Assembly (NCBI RefSeq): GCF_023702225.1 | Contig: NZ_JAMQCO010000018.1 | Location: forward strand, 522 to 54,088 | DNA length: 53,567 bases | Reading direction: 5' to 3' | Source of the DNA: Aureimonas altamirensis | GTDB lineage: Bacteria > Pseudomonadota > Alphaproteobacteria > Rhizobiales > Rhizobiaceae | Shown: positions 24,893 to 35,075 of the stretch, piece after piece | Numbering within the stretch: the first letter of the stretch is position 1 | Layout: each line of letters opens with the position of its first letter | Position numbers and translations under genes: made by a program | Notes under the pieces: model-generated | The model's input: the letters and a program-made list of their open reading frames with translations, nothing else | Told to the model about the DNA's origin: nothing | Databases searched by the model: none

Positions 24893-27163
24893 TCAGCGGC
24901 TGGTCGGACGCATGGCCTCGCGAACCGCGGCAAGCCCCCTGATCCCTTCGCGGTTGCCGGTGGCCGCCACGGCCTTGAACACCCGCTCCGCATCGCGATA
25001 ACGGCGTAGCTGCATGTAGGAATAGCCACGCAGGACCATCAGGTCGAGCTGCTCGGGTACGAGCCGTGCCCTCTGGTCCAGCGTCATGATGGTTTCGACC
25101 GGCCGGCCGGCATCGAAATTACTGGTTGCGCGCTGCGACAGGATGGAACTCTCCAGCTCGATCCTGCGGGCGCGCGGCTGCGGCGCCATGGTGGCGGCGA
25201 CGGCCGCCTTGTCCACCAGGTTTTGCCGAAGATAGGCCAGCGCCAAGCCGTAGGCGGCGTCCTGCCGGGTCGTCGGATTGGTCGTCTGAAGGCCGACCTC
25301 GAAGGCCGGCGCGGCCTCCATGGGTCGGTTCAGCTCCATCAGGCACCAGGCGCGATTCAAGGCGGCCTGCGCCGACAGGGTTTGTGGCGGGACGAAGCCC
25401 CGGCACCCCGTGGTGCCTCCTCCGCTTCCGCCGCCGGATGCTGCGACGCGGGGGGCGGGGGCCCGTTGCGCGGCGGGCGCCGGCTGCTGGATGGGCGGCG
25501 CCGGCTGCGCCATCGGCGCCGGCTCTGCATACGCCATCGCCTGAGGCACGGGTTGTGCCTGCTGCGGTTGGGCCGGAGGATACATGGCGGTGGGCTGGGC
25601 GGGCGGCTGCGCCGGCGCGACCGGCTGTTGCGGCACGGGCGGGATCGCCTGCACCTGGACCGGAGCAGCCGTCGCCGCCTGCGGCGTCGCGCCGCGCCAG
25701 TCCCGTCCGATATTGGCGATGCGCTCGGAACGGCCGGCCCATTGCTGCTGGATCGCGCGGAGGCCCGCCGCATCGCCGAGCCGCTGGCGCGTCAGCGCCA
25801 GGCCGAATGCCGCAAGTTCTCCGTCGGGCCGCCACTCCAGACTTGTCGTGAACCATTGTCCCGCGGTCTGAAACTGGTTGAGCGCATAGGAATACCAGCC
25901 GAGCTGCTCGGCGGTTGCGGCATCGCGCCCCGTCGCCACCTCCTGCACGATCCGGCCGAGAACCTCAGGGGGCAGGCTGACGGGCGGCTCGATCGCCAGA
26001 AGATTGGCTGCGGCCGCTAGATAAACCGACCGGGACTGGGTGGATTCGCTGCTGTAAGGCCGCATCGCGGTTTCGGCTTGCGCAAACTGGCGCAGTCCGA
26101 TCAGGGAAAGGGCCAGTCCGCGCGCCGCCTCTGCGGTCGGCTCGCGTTCCGCCGCCATGGAAAACCAGCGGCGGGCGTCGTCATAGGCCTGACGCTGGAC
26201 GTAGTACCAGCCAAGAAGGAGCGGATCGCCGGCCGTGTCGGAGGCGCGCGCGGCGTCCTCCACCAATCGCAGGTCGGGCTGCGCCACGGTCTCGTCCGGG
26301 TTGGCGCCGCCATCGGCAACGGCCTGGCGTGCGATGTCCACGCGCACCGGCTGGAACTCGCCCACACCGTTCTGGCCGGTCCGCTCGAGCGCCAGCAACT
26401 GGTCCAGATCGCTTCTCGGAAGCAGCGGAAGCGCCATCTGCACCGTTGCGAGACGCTCGTTGGCGTCGTTGCAGTTGGTGAGGATGTAGCGGTAGGCGTC
26501 CGTGGCGCGGGCCGGACGATCCGTCTGCGCGAAGGCGGCCGCTACCCGCCACAGGACGTCGACGTCGCTGCAGGTCAGGAGGCTGGGATTGTCGGCTCCG
26601 AGCCGGACCACCGTTTCGAATTGCTTGAGGTCGGACGCGTTGATGATCTGCTGTCGCGCCTCGGCCAGCGCAAGCCGGTCCAGAAGGTCGGCGGGCACCT
26701 GCCATGCCGGCTCGCGCGCCTGGCGCTGCGCGATCGCCTCGCGGACCTGGGGATACTGGCCCTGTGCGTAGAGCTGCCACATCCTGTCCAGCTCCGGATC
26801 GCCGGCATCCTCGACGGCCAGCGGGTCGGCGGGCGGCGTCCAGTCGGGGTAGAGCGATCGCAGGCGGGCGATCTCGGCTTCCAGCCGGCGCGTGTCGCCC
26901 TGCCGTGCGAAATAGCGCAACGCCGTTTCGTCCACTTCCGGCACGCCTGATGAAGCCGGAACCGGGGAGGCCGCCGGCGCCGGCGCCGGCTGCGCTGCCG
27001 GTGGCGCCGGCGGCCGGGGGGATGGCTGTTCCGGCGTGGCCTGCGCCAGAAGGCGGCTGTCGGGCGCCCGTGGCCCATCGGACGCGAAGGGCGACAGCGG
27101 CCCGGATATGCCCAGCAGGGCGATCAGCCCCGCACCTGCGCTGAAGAGGCCCATATTGTTCAT
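24893..27163 (-). CDS. TPR protein of the cellulose operon
   Basis: 756 residues, probably periplasmic. After an N-terminal hydrophobic signal or anchor (about 5-25) comes a Pro/Ala-rich linker (40-75), then about eleven helical repeats of TPR type (for example LLGWYYVQRQAYDDARRWFS and AEQLGWYSYALNQFQTAGQW), a second Pro/Gln-rich linker near 490-585, and more repeats to the end. It takes the place of BcsC in the operon but lacks the long C-terminal beta-barrel domain. Its ATG overlaps the bcsZ stop (ATGA), and GGAG lies upstream. The likely role is scaffolding of the glucan export path in the periplasm; a true outer-membrane pore is not seen. Confidence 0.8.
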   Translation of the reverse strand: MNNMGLFSAGAGLIALLGISGPLSPFASDGPRAPDSRLLAQATPEQPSPRPPAPPAAQPAPAPAASPVPASSGVPEVDETALRYFARQGDTRRLEAEIARLRSLYPDWTPPADPLAVEDAGDPELDRMWQLYAQGQYPQVREAIAQRQAREPAWQVPADLLDRLALAEARQQIINASDLKQFETVVRLGADNPSLLTCSDVDVLWRVAAAFAQTDRPARATDAYRYILTNCNDANERLATVQMALPLLPRSDLDQLLALERTGQNGVGEFQPVRVDIARQAVADGGANPDETVAQPDLRLVEDAARASDTAGDPLLLGWYYVQRQAYDDARRWFSMAAEREPTAEAARGLALSLIGLRQFAQAETAMRPYSSESTQSRSVYLAAAANLLAIEPPVSLPPEVLGRIVQEVATGRDAATAEQLGWYSYALNQFQTAGQWFTTSLEWRPDGELAAFGLALTRQRLGDAAGLRAIQQQWAGRSERIANIGRDWRGATPQAATAAPVQVQAIPPVPQQPVAPAQPPAQPTAMYPPAQPQQAQPVPQAMAYAEPAPMAQPAPPIQQPAPAAQRAPAPRVAASGGGSGGGTTGCRGFVPPQTLSAQAALNRAWCLMELNRPMEAAPAFEVGLQTTNPTTRQDAAYGLALAYLRQNLVDKAAVAATMAPQPRARRIELESSILSQRATSNFDAGRPVETIMTLDQRARLVPEQLDLMVLRGYSYMQLRRYRDAERVFKAVAATGNREGIRGLAAVREAMRPTSR

Positions 27164-28206
27164 GACAGGCACTCCGGATGGCGCTCGGCCACATAGGCGA
27201 GGGACAGGAGGTGCAGCGTCGACGGATAATAGAGCGTGGGCTGGAACCGGCGCAGCTCTGCCGGAATGGCGGTTCCGTCCAGCGCGCAGGCGGCGAGCGC
27301 CGGCAGGATGCGGTAGCCCGGGTCGGTCAGCCGCTCGGTGACCTGGCCGTTGTTCAGGTCTGTCAGGTTGACTGCCGTGCCGTCCGGCGCCATCGCGGAT
27401 ATCATGCTGCGGATGAGCTCCGGCTCCGCGACCTCGCCCCGGATCAGATAGAGCGGTATGCGGATCGCGTTATAGCCGAACTCGTCCTTGAAACCCTTGG
27501 CCGGCCGCGGCACCGTCTGCACCGATAGCCATTCGGGCGGCAGCGGCCGTTCCGGCCCCAGGGCGCGCCGCGTCAGCGCGATGCCGTTTTGCGAAAGGGC
27601 TTCCCAGTCGGTATCGGGGGCCAGTTGCCGGAGCACCGGGAAAGCCTCGAATATCCAGTAGGACAGGTTGACGACGGGCCCGTCGTCGCGCGCGTCGCGG
27701 CCATAGCCTTCCACGCCCGGCAGAAGGATCGGCGCGCCGCCATGCTGGACCACGACCTTGTCCCCGATGGAGGTGGCCAGCGCCGCGCCCGCATTGGTCA
27801 GGTCCGGGCGCTGCCAGGCCTGGCCCGCGAGGCCGAGCGCATAGGCGATGAGGATGTCGCCGTCGCTGGCATTGTTGGGGTCGGTGACGCGTGGCGTCGA
27901 TGCCGGGTCCCAGCGCCACATGGCCAGCCCGTCGTCGCGCAGCAGCAATTCCGTCCGGGTGAAGGACCAGATCCGTTCGAAATCTCCCCTGTCGTCCGCC
28001 AGGAACGCCAGCAGCATGCCGTAGCCCTGGCCTTCGCTGTGGCTGATGCGGCCGTTGGCCGTATCCACGACACGACCATTCGGCTCCACGAAGGCGTCCG
28101 CATAAGCCCTCCAGTCGGCCGAATCGACGGAGGCGGCAGCGGCGGGACCGGTCAGCGACAGCATGGCGAGGGCACAGGAGAGGAGGGCGGTCAGGCGTCG
28201 GATCAT
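27160..28206 (-). CDS. bcsZ: Cellulose synthase-associated endoglucanase (GH8)
   Basis: 348 residues. Periplasmic beta-1,4-endoglucanase of glycoside hydrolase family 8 that trims nascent cellulose. Signal peptide about 1-25 ending in AAAAS. Catalytic acid Glu58 in HSEGQGYGM; also NASDGDILIAYALG, WIFEAFPVL and GYNAIRIPLYL. A normal-length enzyme. One base overlap with the bcsB stop and ATGA overlap with the following TPR gene show tight translational coupling. Confidence 0.95.
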   Translation of the reverse strand: MIRRLTALLSCALAMLSLTGPAAAASVDSADWRAYADAFVEPNGRVVDTANGRISHSEGQGYGMLLAFLADDRGDFERIWSFTRTELLLRDDGLAMWRWDPASTPRVTDPNNASDGDILIAYALGLAGQAWQRPDLTNAGAALATSIGDKVVVQHGGAPILLPGVEGYGRDARDDGPVVNLSYWIFEAFPVLRQLAPDTDWEALSQNGIALTRRALGPERPLPPEWLSVQTVPRPAKGFKDEFGYNAIRIPLYLIRGEVAEPELIRSMISAMAPDGTAVNLTDLNNGQVTERLTDPGYRILPALAACALDGTAIPAELRRFQPTLYYPSTLHLLSLAYVAERHPECLS

Positions 28207-30557
28207 CAGTGGCGCCCCAGGCGTTTGGTCAGCCACGTCGTCGTGACGCCGAGGATGATGGAGAACAGAACAAGCATCGCGGCATACAGAAGGATATTCT
28301 CCGACAGGGCGTTCGCGGCCACAAGGCGCAGATTGGCGTAGGACAGCGGCTGCGTCTGGAAGAACTCGACATTGGACACGGGGACGTTCGCGAAGCTGTC
28401 GGTCGAGGCGGTGTAGTTTACGAGGCGCCCGGCCAGCTCCGACCATCCGTCGGACCGCACCAGCCGGTCCATGCCGGTCGCCATGTCCGCGTCGGTGGCG
28501 GCGGTCGCCAGCGTCCAGGCCGCGTCGCCGCCTGGGCTCACGCCCTGCGCCAGCATGAAGGATACGCCCGGTGCGGGCATGTAAGGCGCGGTATCGGCGG
28601 GCAGCAGCCGCAGCGCGTCGAAGGACAGGTCGAACGTCTCCGACAGCCATTCGCGCAAGCGTTCCACGGGGTGCAGCCAGTTGGTGCCGACTTCGCTGCT
28701 CCAGCGGTTCATGGCCGCGACGGTTCCGGCCGAAGCGGCCGACTGGCCGGTCGTGTCGCCGCCGCTGACGCGCGCCTGCTCGGCGATGCCGACCGCCGCA
28801 AGGACGCCGACGGGTACTTGCGGCAGCGTATTGACGAACAGGGCGTTGCGGCTGGACAGGGAGGTGATGGGAATCGTCGTATCGATCTCGATCACGCGGC
28901 CGGCCGCCAGGGCCAGGCGGGATATCAGCGTCGCCGCCGCCGCCAGCGTGTCGCGGCTGCCGCGATCCAGGACGACGGGAATGGGTTCGGCCAGCCGGTT
29001 GTACGGAAAGCCGGTACCCGCCAGTGCAGACAGGTTGGGGCGAGTGCCGATCCGCGCGAAGTTGGGGATATCGAAGGTCGAGGTGTCGAAGAGCGCGAAG
29101 CGGACGTCGTTGCCGGCGCTTGCGCCCGGAGCGCAGACGGCGTCGCCCTCGGTCAGAAGCACGACTTCGATCCCCACGCGGTTCAGGCCCGGCCGGAAGT
29201 GCCGCATCGTCACGTTGACGGGCACCTGCCGCAGGATCGCGCCGCTGCCCGCGCCCAGTGGGACGGTGGTCGCGATATTGCCGTTGACGTAGATGTCCAG
29301 ATGGCTGCCGGGCAGGATATCGCGCGAGTAGGCCGCATCCAGCACCAGCCGGGCCTCGCCATAGGCTTCGGCATAGAAGTCGGAGGGGATGCCGATGTTG
29401 AATTCGGTATTGAAGCGTCGACCGGAGAACTCCGACGTCGGAACGCCGAGCGTCGCCAGGCTGATGCTGGAATTGCCCTGCACGAACGGGGCGTCCGGGT
29501 AGATCCAGCCATTGTAGGACAGAACGGTGCGGGCGACCGCGACGGAGCGCTCCGACGGGGCGGTGATCTGGCGGATGGCGGCGTTGACGTCGGACCATCC
29601 GGCGCCGGTGACCAGCATGACCGTTCCGCCCTCGACGATGCCGGGAAGGAAATCGAGGGTGGCCGCGCTGCCGGCCTGGTCGGGAAGTTGCGGCAGGATA
29701 CGACGGAGGGCGTTGGCCGGACCGAGCAGGATCACGGCTTCTCCCGGCTCCATCGACGTCGGCAGCTCCGGGACAACCCGCACCGATTGGTTCGGCATCG
29801 AGGCCATCAGCGAGAGGCCCTGCGACAACTGGACCAGAGGCTCCGCGGCCGCGGCGATCTCGGCCGTCGGAACCACGATGGTGAAGCGGGTGGAACCGGT
29901 GGCGTCGACGCCGAGGGCCCGGATATCCTCGAGCCGGCGCATCTGCCCGGCATCCGGATCGGAAAACTGCAGGAACGTGCGTGCCGTGGCGATCTCCGTC
30001 CACAGGTCGTAGGTGGACGAGATGCTGCAATCCGTCCGGTGCCGCATCGAGGCTTCGAACTGGATCAGGTTGTAGCCCGGCTTGAGAAGCCCGGGCGCGA
30101 TGTCCGATGCAAGGTCGGTGACGGAGTCGGGAGAGGCGATGGCCTCGTCCACCAGCATCGCGCCGTTGATGCTGACACGCAGCCGCGAAGCCTCCGGAGC
30201 GACGAAGATGGCATTCTGGTAGCCGATGCTCAGGCGGTTGCCCGCTGCGGCCTCTTCCGGCGTCAGGTAGATGGACCACGCGCGCCGCGCCGTTTCGCCG
30301 GCCAGCGTCAGGCGCTCGAACGGCGCGACGAACCGCTGGTACGGCCGGGCTTCCTCGAGCGGGGCGGACGGCTGCCGTGGGCTTGGCGTTTCCGCCTGGA
30401 CAGGCGGCGGCGCGGCGACAGGCTGCTGGGGTACGGGGGCGACTTCCTCCGGCCGCTCGCCGGACATGTCGAAGGGACTGGACTGGGCCATGGCATGGCC
30501 GGCGCCGGACAGCGCGCATGCGAGCGCGACGAGAAGGGCTGCGAGACGGCCCCTCAT
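28206..30557 (-). CDS. bcsB: Cellulose synthase regulatory subunit BcsB
   Basis: 783 residues. Periplasmic partner of BcsA, guiding the glucan chain out of the membrane. Signal peptide about 1-24, then a Pro/Gln-rich linker (30-65), two carbohydrate-binding/flavodoxin-like repeats (first centred near 85-330), and a C-terminal membrane anchor (ENILLYAAMLVLFSIILGV). Overlaps bcsA (ATGA) upstream and bcsZ by one base downstream. The frame extends upstream of 30557 inside bcsA, but only this ATG gives a signal peptide. Confidence 0.94.
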   Translation of the reverse strand: MRGRLAALLVALACALSGAGHAMAQSSPFDMSGERPEEVAPVPQQPVAAPPPVQAETPSPRQPSAPLEEARPYQRFVAPFERLTLAGETARRAWSIYLTPEEAAAGNRLSIGYQNAIFVAPEASRLRVSINGAMLVDEAIASPDSVTDLASDIAPGLLKPGYNLIQFEASMRHRTDCSISSTYDLWTEIATARTFLQFSDPDAGQMRRLEDIRALGVDATGSTRFTIVVPTAEIAAAAEPLVQLSQGLSLMASMPNQSVRVVPELPTSMEPGEAVILLGPANALRRILPQLPDQAGSAATLDFLPGIVEGGTVMLVTGAGWSDVNAAIRQITAPSERSVAVARTVLSYNGWIYPDAPFVQGNSSISLATLGVPTSEFSGRRFNTEFNIGIPSDFYAEAYGEARLVLDAAYSRDILPGSHLDIYVNGNIATTVPLGAGSGAILRQVPVNVTMRHFRPGLNRVGIEVVLLTEGDAVCAPGASAGNDVRFALFDTSTFDIPNFARIGTRPNLSALAGTGFPYNRLAEPIPVVLDRGSRDTLAAAATLISRLALAAGRVIEIDTTIPITSLSSRNALFVNTLPQVPVGVLAAVGIAEQARVSGGDTTGQSAASAGTVAAMNRWSSEVGTNWLHPVERLREWLSETFDLSFDALRLLPADTAPYMPAPGVSFMLAQGVSPGGDAAWTLATAATDADMATGMDRLVRSDGWSELAGRLVNYTASTDSFANVPVSNVEFFQTQPLSYANLRLVAANALSENILLYAAMLVLFSIILGVTTTWLTKRLGRH

Positions 30558-32743
30558 TGCGCCGGCGCCTGGATGGCGGCGGGCTTTTCCGCCCGCCCGA
30601 ACCGCTGCCGGAACAGGTAGAACAGGCCGCGCTGCGTCTGGAAGAAGGCGATCCGTATGAAATACAGCGTGCCGCGAATCACGCCCGGGTTCTTGCGGCG
30701 GGACTGCTGGATGGACGACCACTGGTCGGAATTGGCGAAGACGAGATCGGATATGAGGCTGTACTGCAAGGCCGTCGCCGGTGCGAACTGGCAGCCGATC
30801 GCAGCGCCGTTGCCGACGCGTTCGACATTGCGGATGTCGATGGCGAGGGCGTCGCCGCGCAGCGGGCGGCTGGGCTTGAACCGCAGGATCGCGTCGGCAT
30901 GCTGTCCGAGATTGGCCGGCAAGGTGCCGAAGACGCGAATGCGGGCGCCAGACACGGACACGTCCTCGATGGTGCCCGGCAGGATCTGTCCGTCGACCTC
31001 GATCTCGCAGCGGCGCTTGATGCGCACACGCTGCGTCTGGCGCTTGGACGAGCGCTCCGAAACGACACCGAGCGCACATCCGGCGATCAGAAGGTTCAGC
31101 AGGTTCCATCCACCCACCACCAAAGTCAGGTCGGCGCGGTAGGGTTCGGTATAGATGCGCCATATGGTGACGCCGACGGCCGCCAGCAGCACGAAAAAGA
31201 TGACGAAGAAGGGCAGGGCGATCTCCGACAATCGGCTTTCGGAGATGGACTCGTCCTTGGCCGTCACCTTGAAGGTCGGCTTGCTAGGGTTCAGCATCAC
31301 GGAGATGACGGCCGGCAGCAGGTGCACCGTCTGCACATATTCGTACAGCTCGGAAATCCACGGCCAGCGGAAATAGCCGTACATGTAGTTCTGCATCATC
31401 AGGTTCACGGCCATGTAGGTCAGCGTATAGGCCAGGAACTCGCCGCCGGACGCCGTGAAGATCTCGAGATCGAGGAACAGGTAGAACAGCGGCGCGACGA
31501 GGAACATCGCGCGCGGGAACGGAAACAGCCAGAACAAGGTGGACGACATGTAGCAGAGGCGCTGCGGCAGGGAGAGGCCGCGCTTCAGAGGCGGGAAGCG
31601 ATAGCGCAGGATCTGCATCATGCCCTGGGCCCAGCGGGAGCGCTGACCGATGAAGCTGGCGAAGGTTGCCGGTTGCAGTCCGGCGATCAGCGGCTTGTCC
31701 ACATAGACGCTGTTCCACCCGCGCGAATGAAGTTCGATCGCGGTTTCGCAGTCCTCGGTGATGCTGACGCCGGAAAAGCCGCCGGTGGTCTCCAGCGCCT
31801 TGCGGTTGAGCACGGCGGCCGAGCCGCAGAAGAAGGCCGCGTTCCACTTGTCCAGGCCGCGCTGGATGATGCCGTAGAACATCTCGTTCTCGGACGGCAT
31901 ATGGGTGAAGGTACGCAGGTTCCTTTCCACGGGGTCGGGGTTCAGGAAGAAATGCGGCGTCTGGACCAGGAAGAGCTTCGGATCCTCGCGGAAATAGCCG
32001 ACCGTCTCGCGCAGGAAGTCGCGCGCCGGGGCATGGTCGGCATCGAAGACCACGATGAGTTCGCCGGTCGAGAAGGCCATGCCGTTGTTGAGGTTGCCGG
32101 CCTTGGCATGCTCGTTGCGCTCGCGCGTGAGGTAGATGGCGCCCAGCGATGCGCAGAGGGCCTGCAACTCCTTGTACCGCCGCTCGGCGCCCTGGGCCGA
32201 CTCCGGGTCGTCCGCATTGCGCTTCTGCACCGTGCCGCCGTCATCCAGCAGCCAGACCTTGAGCTTGTCTGCCGGATAGTCCATCGCCAGGCACGCGGCC
32301 AGCGTATTGGCGAGAAGTCCCGCATCTTCGTTGTAGGTGGGTACGAAGACGTCGACGAAGGGCAGGTCCTCGGGCTTCTCGGCCGGACGGGGCGGCCTCG
32401 GTGGTATGGGCGAGGCCACCACGAACAGGCTGAGGAACAGCATGAACACGCTGTACATCTCGGCCAGGTAGACCATCAGCCCCGGCACGAAATTCTCGGG
32501 CTGGTTGATGGGTGGCAGCGTGCTCGTCGTCCGCCAGTAGACATACCGCAGCACGACGGCGGTGCCGAGCGCCAGCGCGACCAGCCGCCAGTTGCCGGAG
32601 AGCTTGAGCGCCTTGATGACGGCCATCGCGACAAGGATCAGCGCCACCGAGATAAGCTGCGTCTCGACGCTGACCGGAAGCGTGATCAGCGAAATCGACA
32701 ACGCGGCGGTGAGGGCCCAGAGCAGGAATGTGCCGGCCGTCAT
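30554..32743 (-). CDS. bcsA: Cellulose synthase catalytic subunit (UDP-forming)
   Basis: 729 residues. Polymerises UDP-glucose to beta-1,4-glucan and translocates it. About eight transmembrane helices surround the GT2 domain, with the DDG aspartates near 166, DAD near 232, catalytic TED near 328 and QRSRW near 364. A C-terminal PilZ domain (RVRIKRR near 573, DVSVSG near 592) indicates activation by cyclic di-GMP. GGGAGG lies seven bases before the ATG. It is the second gene of the minus-strand operon bcsN-bcsA-bcsB-bcsZ-TPR. Confidence 0.97.
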   Translation of the reverse strand: MTAGTFLLWALTAALSISLITLPVSVETQLISVALILVAMAVIKALKLSGNWRLVALALGTAVVLRYVYWRTTSTLPPINQPENFVPGLMVYLAEMYSVFMLFLSLFVVASPIPPRPPRPAEKPEDLPFVDVFVPTYNEDAGLLANTLAACLAMDYPADKLKVWLLDDGGTVQKRNADDPESAQGAERRYKELQALCASLGAIYLTRERNEHAKAGNLNNGMAFSTGELIVVFDADHAPARDFLRETVGYFREDPKLFLVQTPHFFLNPDPVERNLRTFTHMPSENEMFYGIIQRGLDKWNAAFFCGSAAVLNRKALETTGGFSGVSITEDCETAIELHSRGWNSVYVDKPLIAGLQPATFASFIGQRSRWAQGMMQILRYRFPPLKRGLSLPQRLCYMSSTLFWLFPFPRAMFLVAPLFYLFLDLEIFTASGGEFLAYTLTYMAVNLMMQNYMYGYFRWPWISELYEYVQTVHLLPAVISVMLNPSKPTFKVTAKDESISESRLSEIALPFFVIFFVLLAAVGVTIWRIYTEPYRADLTLVVGGWNLLNLLIAGCALGVVSERSSKRQTQRVRIKRRCEIEVDGQILPGTIEDVSVSGARIRVFGTLPANLGQHADAILRFKPSRPLRGDALAIDIRNVERVGNGAAIGCQFAPATALQYSLISDLVFANSDQWSSIQQSRRKNPGVIRGTLYFIRIAFFQTQRGLFYLFRQRFGRAEKPAAIQAPAQ

Positions 32744-32777
32744 TCGACGCCTCCCGTGGAGCCCTGGCGCTTGCGCT

Positions 32778-33755
32778 CTATCGGCATACGACGCCCTCCC
32801 CGCTTTCGTGCGGCATGCAGAGCGGCGTCGAGGGCCTGTCGCTGGAGGGCGGCGGGGCCGCCGGCGCGGACGGGGTCTGCGCAGCCGGCGGAGGCGGCGG
32901 AACGGGAGTGCCGACCGGTGCGGGCAGCGGTGCCGACGCCACTGGTGCGGGCTGCTGCGCCGCCGCGCGTGCCGGAGCCGCCCGGCGCGCCGGCGGGAGC
33001 GCCGCCGGGGCGGGCTCCGGATCGGACAGCACCGGCTCGAAACCGCCGGCCGCGACGGGATAGATGGGATCGCCCGGGCGGCCGAGCGTTTCCGACGGAC
33101 CCGGTGGCTCCCCGTAGGGGTTCCACTGGTAGTTGTCGAAAAAGGCGTTGATGGAGAAGCCGTACATGGTGAGCAGAAGCTGCTCTTCGCTCTGGTTCGG
33201 CGCGCAAAGCCGCATGCGCAGCTGGATCGTGCCGCGCGCACGCAGGATCAGCGTCGCGTTGTCCATGCCGACGATGCGCTGCCAGGCGTAGAGGCATATG
33301 TCGCCGCTGCCGGCACGCCCCACCGCATAGGAAAATGTGCCGTAGCGGTTCTGGACATAGCTGGGCGACTGGCGCATGGGCACGCCGGGCATGGCGGCGG
33401 CGATTTCCTTGGCCACTTCGGATGCACGCAGCGGCCGGTCGTTCAGCGGGCTGTCTCCCATGCCGGGACCGGAATTGCCGACCGGACCGAAGAACTGAAC
33501 CAGAAGGTAGTTTTCGCCGCTCTGGCCGCCCTGCGTCCCGAGCACGATGCGCTGCTCGGTGGCGTCCGTGTAACGCCGCTCGATGACGCTGACGACGGAC
33601 GGCCCCCCCGGCGGCGGCAGGACGAAGGCGCCCTCCGGCGGCACGTAACGGTAGCTCGATGACAGGTCGGGTTGGCCCGTCATGCAACCCGCAAGCAGCA
33701 TGCCCGCCACCGCCATGCATGAAAAGCGCAAAAGGGAACTCGGTGAGCGCGGCAT
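32778..33755 (-). CDS. bcsN: Cellulose biosynthesis protein BcsN
   Basis: 325-residue predicted lipoprotein. Signal peptide with lipobox LLAGC (Cys24). The conserved part (about 35-250) includes YVPPEGAFVLPPPGGP, FFGPVGNSG and AFFDNYQWNPYGEP; the C-terminal 75 residues are Ala/Pro-rich and probably disordered. BcsN proteins are found at the head of rhizobial cellulose operons; their exact role is not established. No strong ribosome site is close to this ATG (an AGGAG lies about 18 bases upstream), so the start is provisional, but it gives the best signal peptide. First gene of the operon, divergent from tal. Confidence 0.88.
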   Translation of the reverse strand: MPRSPSSLLRFSCMAVAGMLLAGCMTGQPDLSSSYRYVPPEGAFVLPPPGGPSVVSVIERRYTDATEQRIVLGTQGGQSGENYLLVQFFGPVGNSGPGMGDSPLNDRPLRASEVAKEIAAAMPGVPMRQSPSYVQNRYGTFSYAVGRAGSGDICLYAWQRIVGMDNATLILRARGTIQLRMRLCAPNQSEEQLLLTMYGFSINAFFDNYQWNPYGEPPGPSETLGRPGDPIYPVAAGGFEPVLSDPEPAPAALPPARRAAPARAAAQQPAPVASAPLPAPVGTPVPPPPPAAQTPSAPAAPPPSSDRPSTPLCMPHESGEGVVCR

Positions 33756-34112
33756 GGGCACGAGGCTGAAACACTCCTGTCGATAGTGCCGGAACCATGG
33801 GAGATGGCTGCCGGCATATCGCAACCTGCCGCCGCTACCCCTTTCGGACATACGGAAAAGGCGGTAGGCCGGATGCGAACGAGAGTATTTATTCCGTTTC
33901 GGAGTCGTGACGTCCAGTTGCCGCGATTGTGCACAGGAAAAATACCAGTGGTTGTGTCTACGCAGCCACGTACAAATTTTACGCATCGTGCCCTTGCGTG
34001 CGTCCAATCGGTGTTTCCAAGCGCGGCGATGATTATGTAGTAGGGCAGATATCCGATGATCCGGGGCCCGTACGGCCCCCGTCGAATCGCAAGAAACGAG
34101 GTTCGAAAGGCA
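33756..34112. other. Divergent intergenic region, bcs operon / transaldolase
   Basis: About 357 bases upstream of both bcsN and tal, AT-richer than the flanking genes. It must hold the promoters of the cellulose operon and of tal. I see no clear -35/-10 pair, palindrome or repeat. No convincing small gene; short frames here have no ribosome site. Confidence 0.5.
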
Positions 34113-35069
34113 ATGACGAGCAAGCTGCAACAATTGCGGGACATGACGGTGGTCGTGGCCGACACGGGCGACATCGAAGCCGTCCGACGCCTCAAACCCG
34201 TTGACTGCACCACCAACCCGACCCTCGTGCTGAAGGCCGTGGCGCTGCCGATGTTCGCCGAGAAGCTCGACGAGGCGGTGGCCTGGGGGCGCCAGCAATC
34301 GCTGGGCGCAGACGAGCGCGTCGTCGTCGTGGCCGACAGGCTGGCCGTCTCGGTCGGCGCGGCGCTGACCGAACTGGTGCCGGGGCGGGTATCCACCGAG
34401 GTGGATGCGGATCTGTCCTTCGACACGGAAGGGTCGGTCGCCAAGGCGCGGCAGATCATCGACGCCTACCAGGAGCGCGGCGTCGGCCGAGAGCGCATCC
34501 TGATCAAGCTGGCGGCGACCTGGGAAGGGATCCGCGCGGCGGAAATTCTGCAGCGCGAAGGAATCGACTGCAATCTGACGCTGATCTTCAACGAGGCGCA
34601 GGCCATCGCATGCGCCGATGCGGGCGTTTTCCTGATCTCGCCCTTCGTCGGCCGCATCCTGGACTGGCACGTCAAGCAGAGCGGCAAGACCTTCACGCCG
34701 GAAGAGGATCCGGGCGTGCAATCGGTGCGCAGCATCTATCGTTACTTCAAGGCGCACGGCATCAAGACGGTGGTGATGGGGGCTTCGTTCCGATCGGCCG
34801 GAGAGGTCGAGGCCCTGGCCGGCTGCGACCGCCTGACCATTTCGCCGGCCCTCCTGGACGAGCTGGACAAGGACGAAGGCACGCTGGAGCGTAAATTGTC
34901 GCCCGATGTCGGCGGCGCGGTGCCCGAACGCCGCTCCTTCGACGAGAAGGCGTTCCGCTGGGCGATGAACGAGGATGCGATGGCCACGGAAAAGCTTTCC
35001 GAAGGTATCCGCTCTTTCGCGGGCGACCTTGCCAACCTGCGTCGGCTCGTTGCCGAGCGCCTCGGCTGA
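34113..35069 (+). CDS. tal: Transaldolase
   Basis: 318 residues, the size of the classical class I TalB. Transfers dihydroxyacetone from sedoheptulose 7-phosphate to glyceraldehyde 3-phosphate in the non-oxidative pentose phosphate pathway. Lys132 in [12 protein letters not shown] forms the Schiff base. Also [11 protein letters not shown] near the N terminus, [12 protein letters not shown] and [12 protein letters not shown]. The start at 34113 is chosen by family length; the frame is open 19 codons upstream. The gene is convergent with the DUF1402 gene with only six bases between. Confidence 0.95.
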   Translation: MTSKLQQLRDMTVVVADTGDIEAVRRLKPVDCTTNPTLVLKAVALPMFAEKLDEAVAWGRQQSLGADERVVVVADRLAVSVGAALTELVPGRVSTEVDADLSFDTEGSVAKARQIIDAYQERGVGRERILIKLAATWEGIRAAEILQREGIDCNLTLIFNEAQAIACADAGVFLISPFVGRILDWHVKQSGKTFTPEEDPGVQSVRSIYRYFKAHGIKTVVMGASFRSAGEVEALAGCDRLTISPALLDELDKDEGTLERKLSPDVGGAVPERRSFDEKAFRWAMNEDAMATEKLSEGIRSFAGDLANLRRLVAERLG

Positions 35070-35075
35070 TGGTCG

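Noticed and set aside
27163-27172. Alternative starts for the TPR gene
   Set aside because: The ATGA overlap with bcsZ and the GGAG site favour 27163.
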